Shown piece after piece: positions 1-5,387 of a DNA stretch of 7,527 nucleotides; position 1 is the stretch's first letter; each line of letters begins with the position of its first letter. The DNA is from an uncultured Lachnospiraceae bacterium (GTDB lineage: Bacteria; Bacillota; Clostridia; Lachnospirales; Lachnospiraceae). The notes beneath the pieces are model-generated. The model did no database searches and was not told where the DNA came from. It saw only the letters and a list, made by a program, of their open reading frames with translations. The translations under genes were made by a program, and so were the position numbers. The DNA lies in contig CAKRLN010000103.1 of assembly GCA_934359535.1 (NCBI GenBank), positions 1 to 7,527 on the forward strand. Direction: 5' to 3'.

Positions 1-24
1 GTTTATGCTTATGCAAAGCTATGT

Positions 25-45
25 ACTGCAGGAGATTCCTGCAGT
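25..45. repeat. Perfect 9-bp inverted repeat (hairpin)
   Basis: ACTGCAGGA (25-33) and TCCTGCAGT (37-45) are perfect inverted arms around a three-base centre. Neither strand has a T-tract after it, so it is not a standard intrinsic terminator. It could be a protein-binding palindrome or an RNA hairpin; its function is unknown. Confidence 0.6.
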
Positions 46-54
46 TATCATAAA

Positions 55-152
55 GCAATCGTTCTGTAAAAAGTATCTTCTCAAAGAAACACTCTGTGCT
101 GTAATCATTTCTTCTATCATAACAGACCGTAAAACTGTAAAAAAACGATTGC
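55..152. repeat. Distant 9-bp inverted repeat
   Basis: GCAATCGTT (55-63) is the exact reverse complement of AACGATTGC (144-152), 80 bases apart. It could close a long-range stem in a transcript of either strand or be coincidental in AT-rich DNA. Confidence 0.4.
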
Positions 153-184
153 GGGCATTTAACGCTTCATTTCTCTCAAAGAAA
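79..184. repeat. Direct repeat of 11 bp
   Basis: TCTCAAAGAAA occurs at 79-89 and again at 174-184, 95 bases apart start to start. A second shared word, CTGTAAAAA, is at 64-72 and 135-143. The pair suggests a weakly duplicated module in the noncoding stretch, though simple A-rich composition could explain it. Confidence 0.4.
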
Positions 185-211
185 ACCACATTCTATCTTA
201 TGCCGCTTTCC

Positions 212-1843
212 CTACTTCGTGCCAGTCCGCTCCTGACAGGAATCACGCAAAGCTCCGACCATATAATGATTTCTGCTCTGTTTCTTAACCAGATAAAGCA
301 TTGCATCTGCACTATGCATATAATCCCAAATCCGGTTATCAGCGGACGGAACATCCGAGCAGAGTCCCTGTGAAATTGTAACGATCGGATACGCTTTCGA
401 AAAACGGTGTTCCATATTCAGATCAATAATATTCTGCTTTAATTCCTCTGCGTAAGCTGCTGCCTGATCACCCGTAATATTTTCATAGATCAAAACAAAT
501 TCATCTCCACCATATCGGGAACAAAAAGCTCCATGACGATCTGCAAGACGTTTGATCGCGCTTGATACCTGAACAAGACATTCATCGCCCTTCTGATGTC
601 CATAATTGTCGTTATATTCCTTAAAATAGTCAATGTCCAGAATCTCAAACGTCAGATTTGTGCGATTTAAGCAGGCCCGTGAAAAAGCTTCTTCGGAAAA
701 TTCATTAAACCGGTAACGGTTTGCAAGGCCGGTCAGCGCATCCCTCTGGGACTTCTCCAGAAGACGTTTATTCTGAAGCTCCATTTCCTGCTTCTTCCGG
801 TTTGCCATCTCAAGATTTTTGCGCATGGCAAGCACAGAATTCATCATACTTTGCATTTCCTTTTCCTGAAGCTTTGACAGCTCAAAATAAAGTCCTGCCT
901 CCTGTAAATACTCTGCGCTCTGTTTATGAATCCGGTAATATTGTACCTTCAGTGAAATAACCCGAAGCTGCATGCTGCTCATATTGGAATGTTTGACAAT
1001 CGGATCTACAATATCAATCATGCTCCAGAATGCATCCTCTTTATCCGTCTCAAGAAGCATATTACAGTACTCACAAAGATCATCAAAAATATCCAGCATC
1101 ATCAGCCGGTCCGTTGTATGCTGTTGAATAAGATCAATACAGGCATTCCGCTTCTCCATATCCTTTATGGCATGGTAATACCTTGCCTCCGAACACCATA
1201 CGGAAAGCTTGTCCAGCTCATCCGCATACTTCCAATGTTCTTTGTAGATTCTGGCTCTTGTCAGCTCTACCTGATCATAGTTTCCCTGTCCGGTATAACA
1301 CTGGATCAGATTGCTGTATATGCAGAGCATAAAGGTATGATAACGCTCATCCATTTCCTCTTTTGTCATCTCACATACTACCTTTTCCAGATAAATCTGT
1401 GCCTCTGCATATCTCTTACAGTACAGGTTGAGTGAACCAATATTCGCGTTCACGATATTTTCCTGCTTATGCATATGATATTTTCTGCAATAATTTACCG
1501 CATTCAGATAATAGTCAAGTGCAACAAGCGCATTCTGCCTGTTGCTCGCCATAATACCAAGATAATTATAGCTTTTTGCTAAAAGATCCCATTCCCTGGC
1601 ATTTTCCAGATATGTAACTGCCTTTGAGATACAGTCAATAAAATTCTCATGGTCATTTAAACAGTAATAGGTTTCGCCCGCATAAAAGTAGGCGAAACCT
1701 AATAATTTACTGTCACCAGTCTGTACTCCGCAGGCAATCAGTTCATTACAGGATTTGATCGTCCGTTCCGCATCGACTCCGCAATTCCTGATAACCTCTG
1801 TCGTCCATGCCCGGACTGCATCGCTATATTCATGAAAATCCAT
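212..1843 (-). CDS. TPR-GGDEF protein, probable soluble diguanylate cyclase
   Basis: The 543-residue protein has no signal peptide or membrane segment. Residues about 20-320 are a helical array with TPR-like spacing, for example FAYFYAGETYYCLND (50-64), AKSYNYLGIMASNRQNALVA (89-108) and NIVNANIGSLNLYCKRYAEA (129-148). A coiled coil (about 322-366) leads into a GGDEF domain starting at DALTGLANR (368-376). Active-site features are intact: D403 in LDIDYFK, N411 and D412, and GGDEF at 445-449, so it should make cyclic di-GMP from two GTP. The inhibitory I-site RxxD is degenerate (R436-H-G-A439), so product inhibition is unlikely through the standard site. No EAL domain is present. The TPR part probably senses a protein or peptide partner. 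The ATG is eight bases after AGGAGG, 50 bases downstream of the LytM-like gene. Co-transcription is uncertain. Confidence 0.92.
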   Translation of the reverse strand: MDFHEYSDAVRAWTTEVIRNCGVDAERTIKSCNELIACGVQTGDSKLLGFAYFYAGETYYCLNDHENFIDCISKAVTYLENAREWDLLAKSYNYLGIMASNRQNALVALDYYLNAVNYCRKYHMHKQENIVNANIGSLNLYCKRYAEAQIYLEKVVCEMTKEEMDERYHTFMLCIYSNLIQCYTGQGNYDQVELTRARIYKEHWKYADELDKLSVWCSEARYYHAIKDMEKRNACIDLIQQHTTDRLMMLDIFDDLCEYCNMLLETDKEDAFWSMIDIVDPIVKHSNMSSMQLRVISLKVQYYRIHKQSAEYLQEAGLYFELSKLQEKEMQSMMNSVLAMRKNLEMANRKKQEMELQNKRLLEKSQRDALTGLANRYRFNEFSEEAFSRACLNRTNLTFEILDIDYFKEYNDNYGHQKGDECLVQVSSAIKRLADRHGAFCSRYGGDEFVLIYENITGDQAAAYAEELKQNIIDLNMEHRFSKAYPIVTISQGLCSDVPSADNRIWDYMHSADAMLYLVKKQSRNHYMVGALRDSCQERTGTK

Positions 1844-1893
1844 TCTGATGTCCTCCTATTTGGAATACCCGCTTTCACTATTTGTTTTATTCC

Positions 1894-2595
1894 TTATTCC
1901 AGATATTCAAACGGATCTGTCGGCTCTCCATCCTTTAACAGCTCAAAATAGACATTGCTTCCTTCCGAAGCATAGTATTTTGTCGGTTCACTGACATATC
2001 CAATTACCTGTCCTGCCTCAACCAGATCTCCAATCTCAAAATTTGGCTCCTTTAGCTGTCCGTATACTGCCGAAAATCCATCTCCAAGATCCTCCGTCAC
2101 AGTAAGCCCGGTTACTTCATTGGTTGAAATATCGGTAATTTTCCCTTTTGCTGCAATGTATACTTTATCATTTACATTTCCCTGAATGACAATCGCAGGG
2201 TTATATTGATATTGCTGCAAAGTCGGGAAAAAGATTGTCGAATCCATGCTATAATTTAATAAAACATCTCCATCGACCGGCCAGGTCAGTCCTTCTTCCG
2301 CTGCAAAATGCAGTGTCTCCTGTTCGATTGTCGGCTGTACCTCCTCCGGCTCCTGATTTGGCTCAACAGTTACCGTTTCTGATTCTGGTTCTGGTTTTTC
2401 CGGTTCCGGCAGAAGAACATGTGAAGCCTCATAAGACTCTTCCTCCGTAGTCTTCTCTTCGATCTGTTGTTCCTGTGCCATCCGTTCATTTTTGGCTCTC
2501 TTCTCCCCGGCCCGTTCTGTAGAATATACTCCCACAAATCCGATTGCCCCTGCCACAAGACAGGCTAATGCTGCGATATATTGTCTTTTTCTCAT
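1894..2595 (-). CDS. Membrane-anchored M23/LytM-domain protein lacking catalytic residues (SpoIIQ-like architecture)
   Basis: The 233-residue product begins with a basic MRKRQ followed by one hydrophobic anchor (about 6-24), then a charged stretch (27-57), a Glu/Pro-rich linker (about 62-92), and a C-terminal LytM/M23-like beta domain (about 103-233). The domain keeps structural features of the family: VYIAAKGKI (145-153), VYGQL (177-181), EIGDLVEAGQVIGYV (187-201) and VYFELLKDGEPTDP (215-228). The zinc and catalytic histidines are missing: the usual YxHL reads YGQL, the final HxH reads NVY (214-216), and no HxxxD is present near 132-140. It is therefore probably a non-enzymatic extracytoplasmic scaffold or regulator. 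Known precedents for dead LytM domains are B. subtilis SpoIIQ, which joins SpoIIIAH across the forespore membranes, and the EnvC/NlpD activators. SpoIIQ orthology is a hypothesis only. It lies 83 bases after rsmA. Confidence 0.87.
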   Translation of the reverse strand: MRKRQYIAALACLVAGAIGFVGVYSTERAGEKRAKNERMAQEQQIEEKTTEEESYEASHVLLPEPEKPEPESETVTVEPNQEPEEVQPTIEQETLHFAAEEGLTWPVDGDVLLNYSMDSTIFFPTLQQYQYNPAIVIQGNVNDKVYIAAKGKITDISTNEVTGLTVTEDLGDGFSAVYGQLKEPNFEIGDLVEAGQVIGYVSEPTKYYASEGSNVYFELLKDGEPTDPFEYLE

Positions 2596-2603
2596 CGGCA
2601 TCT

Positions 2604-2608
2604 CCTCC
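2604..2608 (-). promoter_or_regulatory. Ribosome binding site of the LytM-like gene, decides the start
   Basis: GGAGG lies eight bases before the ATG at 2595, while the in-frame ATG codons at 2622, 2616 and 2610 lie upstream of or on it and the one at 2601 is only two bases away. Starting at 2595 also puts the signal-anchor directly at the N-terminus. Confidence 0.75.
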
Positions 2609-2639
2609 ATAGTCATCGTCATAATTTATCTTCTAACTA

Positions 2640-2668
2640 CAGTGTTTCCGCCTCTGACTTTTTTATAC
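2640..2668 (-). promoter_or_regulatory. Candidate sigma-F-like promoter upstream of the LytM-like gene
   Basis: In the rsmA-LytM gap the minus strand reads GTATA (2668-2664), 14 bases, then GGAAACACTG (2649-2640). These fit the Bacillus forespore sigma-F elements GYATA and GGNNANAHTR as I remember them, although the spacer is about one base shorter than usual. Transcription would begin about 38 bases before the ATG at 2595. The match was made by eye in A-rich sequence and may be chance. Confidence 0.3.
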
Positions 2669-2678
2669 AAAATGTTTT

Positions 2679-3554
2679 TTATTTTTGTTCCAGTTTTTTC
2701 TTAATAATATTGCTAAGCTCGGCAAACTGCTCCAGCGTCAATGCCTCCCCACGGATATTAACCGGAACTCCAAGCTCCTCTATGCTTTCCTGGATCAGTT
2801 CCTTTGCAAGCGGAATCCCTCCATAATTATTAAGTCCGTTTGCAAGCGTTTTCCTGCGCTGGTTAAAGGAACCACGGATCACCTGAAACATCAGCTTCTC
2901 GTCCATTACCTCAACCGGTGGCTTCTCATGACATTTCAGCCGGATCACCGCACTTCCGACTTTCGGCTGCGGCATAAAACAGCTCGGTGGTACATTGACA
3001 ACAATCTCCGGCTTTGCATAATACTGCACCGCAAGAGACAATGCACCATAGTCCTTCGTTCCCGGTCCAACCTGCATACGGTCTGCGACCTCTTTTTGCA
3101 CCATAATCGTGATACTGTCAATCGGAACATGGCTTTCAAACAGTCCCATAATAATCGGTGTTGTAATATAATATGGAAGATTCGCAACAACCTTGATCGG
3201 CTGTCCGCCATTCTTCTCCTCTGCAAGCCTGTTTATATCTACCTTTAAGATATCCTGATTTAACACCTCAACATTATCATATTCCTTTAATGTATCCTGA
3301 AGAATCGGAATCAGATTTGTATCGATCTCAACAGCCACAACCTCTCTGGCAGCCTCGCACAGATACTGTGTCATCGTTCCGATTCCAGGCCCGATCTCAA
3401 GCACAAAATCTTCCTTTGTAATATGCGCCGCATCGATGATCTCCTCTAAAATTGCGGTATTAATCAGGAAATTCTGTCCGAATTTTTTCTGAAAATTAAA
3501 CTGGTATTTCTGCAATACCTCTATCGTATTTTTCGGATTTCCGAGTGTTGCCAT
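2679..3554 (-). CDS. rsmA: 16S rRNA (adenine-N6)-dimethyltransferase RsmA/KsgA
   Basis: This enzyme uses S-adenosylmethionine to dimethylate the two adjacent adenines in the 3'-terminal helix 45 of 16S rRNA (A1518 and A1519 in E. coli numbering), a late step of small-subunit assembly. The 291-residue product has the family start FQKKFGQNFL (21-30), SAM-binding motif I LEIGPGIGT (52-60), the acidic ribose-binding residue E76 in VEID, and the catalytic NLPYY (125-129). The C-terminal rRNA-binding helical domain begins near 205 and includes FNQRRKTL (230-237). Length matches Gram-positive homologues. Four more N-terminal residues are possible if translation starts at 3566. The gene follows the unknown gene by 56 bases. 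Loss of this enzyme gives kasugamycin resistance in other bacteria. Identification is firm. Confidence 0.97.
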   Translation of the reverse strand: MATLGNPKNTIEVLQKYQFNFQKKFGQNFLINTAILEEIIDAAHITKEDFVLEIGPGIGTMTQYLCEAAREVVAVEIDTNLIPILQDTLKEYDNVEVLNQDILKVDINRLAEEKNGGQPIKVVANLPYYITTPIIMGLFESHVPIDSITIMVQKEVADRMQVGPGTKDYGALSLAVQYYAKPEIVVNVPPSCFMPQPKVGSAVIRLKCHEKPPVEVMDEKLMFQVIRGSFNQRRKTLANGLNNYGGIPLAKELIQESIEELGVPVNIRGEALTLEQFAELSNIIKKKLEQK

Positions 3555-3559
3555 GCTTT

Positions 3560-3564
3560 CCTCC
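3560..3564 (-). promoter_or_regulatory. Ribosome binding site of rsmA, decides the start
   Basis: GGAGG sits five bases before the ATG at 3554. It overlaps an upstream in-frame ATG (3566), which itself has only a weak AAGG-like element before it, so the internal ATG is preferred. Confidence 0.6.
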
Positions 3565-3610
3565 ATATTTTCTGCCGCCTTTTTGCTTCATCCGCGGCAT
3601 TTTTCATCAT

Positions 3611-4006
3611 TTATGCTCCAAAAAATGTATCAAACATCTGATTTAAGAATTCCTGATACAGCCGGTGGTACTCCTCATGAAAGGATGCTGCTATATTCTG
3701 GTCTGCTTTTCCTTCCATCTGCTCTTCCTCATAGATTGCAAATGCAGTCTCATACAGATCCGGGTTTTTCTCATAAAAGGCTTCGGTTAATGTATCCTGA
3801 AAGGTAAACTGCGCTGTCTGGGAAAGGTTATCCATAAAATCTGTCTTTGCAATGCATCCTCCTTCCTCATAATCAGAAAGAAAGATGTGCTTTTCAGCTT
3901 CTTTTACATAGTTCTCAAATTCCTCCCGGACATCCTCATAGGTCAGCGGAATATAATTTTCCTTCCAGTAGGTATCAAATGCCTCTCTGCTTGTAAACTG
4001 TTCCAT
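3611..4006 (-). CDS. Hypothetical protein, 131 aa, acidic and helical, between tatD and rsmA
   Basis: I do not recognise this protein. It is a credible gene: it starts with ATG seven bases after AGGAG, lies 22 bases downstream of tatD, and fills the space before rsmA in the same orientation. The product has no signal peptide or membrane segment, so it is probably cytosolic. It is rich in glutamate and aromatic residues (many Tyr and Phe) and looks mostly alpha-helical, for example EDVREEFENYVKEAEKH (24-40) and the C-terminal EEYHRLYQEFLNQMFDTFF. It has one cysteine (C51) and no metal-binding or catalytic motif that I can see. Many Firmicutes carry rnmV (ribonuclease M5, with a Toprim domain) between tatD and rsmA; the Toprim acidic motifs are absent, so this is not RNase M5. 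Its function is unknown. Confidence 0.82.
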   Translation of the reverse strand: MEQFTSREAFDTYWKENYIPLTYEDVREEFENYVKEAEKHIFLSDYEEGGCIAKTDFMDNLSQTAQFTFQDTLTEAFYEKNPDLYETAFAIYEEEQMEGKADQNIAASFHEEYHRLYQEFLNQMFDTFFGA

Positions 4007-4028
4007 TGTACTTCTCCTAATCTGTCTA

Positions 4029-4814
4029 TTATTTACTACAATTCACACGGCTGAATAAACGATATGCGTTCTCCTTTGTGATGCAGCACACCTCCTCCGG
4101 TGTCAATCCTTTTAACTCTGCGATCTTTGCCGCAACATACAAGAGGTTTAAGGAACTGTTTCTTGTTCCGCGGTGCGGCTCCGGTGCCATATATGGGCAG
4201 TCTGTCTCCAAAAGAATCCGCTCCATCGGAATCCGCTTTACCGTTTCCACAAGCTTTTTCGCGTTTTTAAAGGTAACAACACCGCCAACTCCGATATAAT
4301 AACCCATTTTTATAAATTCCTCAGCCAGCTCCGGTGAATAAGAATAGCAATGAATTACTCCCGGAATCTCCTCTGCATGGATCTCTTTCATGATGCGCAT
4401 AGTATCCTCCGCCGCATCCCTTGAATGGATAATAACCGGAAGTCCGGTCTCCCTCGCAAGCTCCATCTGCCGCTTAAACCAGTATCTTTGCTTCTCCTGT
4501 ACCTCAGGCTCTTTGTCCCAGTAATAATCAAGACCGATCTCACCGACTGCAGCCGTTTTCTCCCATGACGTCTGCTCCTTAAGCCATGCGAACGTCTTTT
4601 CATTCAATCCATCCACATCACTCGGATGAACCCCTGCTGCCGCATATATAAAATCATATTTTTCCGCAAGCGCAAGCGTTGTCCTTGTGCTTTCAATGGA
4701 AGCACCGACATTGATCACACGCTCGATTCCTTTTTCCTTGAGCTCTACGATCAGTGTCTCTCTGTCTGTATCAAATTTCTCGTCATCATAATGTGCATGT
4801 GTTTCAAAAATCAT
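4029..4814 (-). CDS. tatD: TatD family metal-dependent hydrolase (DNase)
   Basis: This is a 261-residue TIM-barrel amidohydrolase of the TatD/YcfH/YabD family; members act as metal-dependent DNases, and some have 3'-5' exonuclease activity on DNA or RNA. All expected metal ligands are visible: H6 and H8 in THAH, E92 in GEIGLDY, H130 in IIHSRD, H155 in IHCYS, and D205 in ETDCPY. The segment RGTRN (215-219) near the C-terminus is also typical. Length is normal for the family. The ATG at 4814 overlaps the NUDIX stop by one base and has a well-spaced AAGGAG; the TTG at 4817 is an unlikely alternative. A position between metG and rsmA is common in Firmicutes. It is probably co-transcribed with its neighbours. 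The physiological substrate cannot be told from sequence. Confidence 0.95.
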   Translation of the reverse strand: MIFETHAHYDDEKFDTDRETLIVELKEKGIERVINVGASIESTRTTLALAEKYDFIYAAAGVHPSDVDGLNEKTFAWLKEQTSWEKTAAVGEIGLDYYWDKEPEVQEKQRYWFKRQMELARETGLPVIIHSRDAAEDTMRIMKEIHAEEIPGVIHCYSYSPELAEEFIKMGYYIGVGGVVTFKNAKKLVETVKRIPMERILLETDCPYMAPEPHRGTRNSSLNLLYVAAKIAELKGLTPEEVCCITKENAYRLFSRVNCSK

Positions 4815-5356
4815 CAAAAATGCTCCTTAATCAGTGCAAGCTCCTCCGGATCAATGCAGTTTTTGATTCTGTTATTTTTTACTGCATCCACACATTCCTC
4901 AAAATCTATCCACATCACACTCTCAAGTTCTTCTTTCTGAAGCGTAAGTTCGGAAATCTCGACATCCTTCCACAGAAGAAAGACACGGCTTACCTGATTA
5001 TCCACAAACTGCGCTCCATGGAACGCAGCTCTTGCGGATAAATCATGCAGACCACAGTCAATTAACTCTGCCGGCTCTACAGAAAGTCCAAGCTCCTCTG
5101 AAAGCTCTCGGATTGCGGATGGCACGTAATCTGCGCCAGCCGGAATATGCCCTGCACTGGAAATATCATAACAGCCCGGAAAAGAGTCCTTCTGCTCGCA
5201 GCGCTTCTGCAGAAGCACCTGAATCCTTCCCTCTCTTTTTCTTACGATCCAGACATGGGAGGTACGGTGGCGGCTTCCATCGCGGTGCGCCTGGGTCCTC
5301 TCCACTGTTTTCCCAGTCGGGTTACCATTTTCATCTACGATATCCAAATATTCCAT
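4814..5356 (-). CDS. NUDIX hydrolase (IDI/YfcD-like)
   Basis: The 180-residue soluble protein belongs to the NUDIX superfamily, whose members hydrolyse nucleoside-diphosphate-linked or related pyrophosphate compounds using Mg or Mn. The NUDIX box runs from G69 to L91 and contains RELSEELGL (83-91) with the metal-binding glutamates E84, E87 and E88. The glutamate normally found six residues after the box's first glycine is alanine here (A75). The N-terminal part (YLDIVDENGNPTG, residues 3-15; RTSHVWIV, 31-38) resembles the isopentenyl-diphosphate isomerase-like branch that includes YfcD. The IDI reaction itself cannot be concluded, and the substrate is unknown. A moderate RBS (GCGAGG) precedes the ATG. 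The stop codon TGA shares its A with the ATG of tatD, which suggests translational coupling. Confidence 0.9.
   Translation of the reverse strand: MEYLDIVDENGNPTGKTVERTQAHRDGSRHRTSHVWIVRKREGRIQVLLQKRCEQKDSFPGCYDISSAGHIPAGADYVPSAIRELSEELGLSVEPAELIDCGLHDLSARAAFHGAQFVDNQVSRVFLLWKDVEISELTLQKEELESVMWIDFEECVDAVKNNRIKNCIDPEELALIKEHF
4823..4828 (-). promoter_or_regulatory. Ribosome binding site of tatD inside the NUDIX gene
   Basis: AAGGAG lies eight bases upstream of the ATG at 4814, within the last codons of the NUDIX gene. It supports that ATG over the TTG codon immediately before it (4817). Confidence 0.7.
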
Positions 5357-5387
5357 AACTGATACCTCGCTTATGCTCTTTTGTAAA

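Larger units (their letters stand above)
1..211. other. Noncoding stretch downstream of the GGDEF gene
   Basis: No convincing gene lies here on either strand. A plus-strand open frame from 5 runs into the end of the GGDEF gene without an RBS and is not credible. The stretch is AT-rich and holds several short repeats. After the GGDEF stop I see a T-run on the minus strand (146-139) but no good hairpin before it, so no clear terminator is called. Confidence 0.6.

Noticed and set aside
5..373. Plus-strand open frame of 122 codons at the left edge
   Set aside because: It has no ribosome binding site, overlaps the 3' end of the well-supported GGDEF gene by about 160 bases, and its predicted protein shows no recognisable features.
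1862..1893. GGAATA/TATTCC inverted repeat between the LytM-like and GGDEF genes
   Set aside because: Six pairs with a 20-base loop, AT-rich and without a U-tract; too weak to call a terminator or operator.
1894..2595. Active M23 endopeptidase
   Set aside because: All expected zinc-binding and catalytic His/Asp residues are replaced, so an enzymatic call is not supported although the fold is.
3573..3599. Inverted repeat TGCCGC/GCGGCA with T-run on the plus strand, resembling an intrinsic terminator
   Set aside because: The stem is only six pairs with a 15-base loop, the T-run is on the plus strand where no gene is present to be terminated, and on the coding strand no U-tract follows.
3611..4006. 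RNase M5 (rnmV) expected from gene order
   Set aside because: The 131-residue product is too short and shows none of the Toprim glycine/acidic motifs, so the name was not applied.
4815..4817. TTG as the start codon of tatD
   Set aside because: The adjacent ATG at 4814 is a stronger start with eight-base spacing from AAGGAG, and it yields the usual TatD N-terminus.
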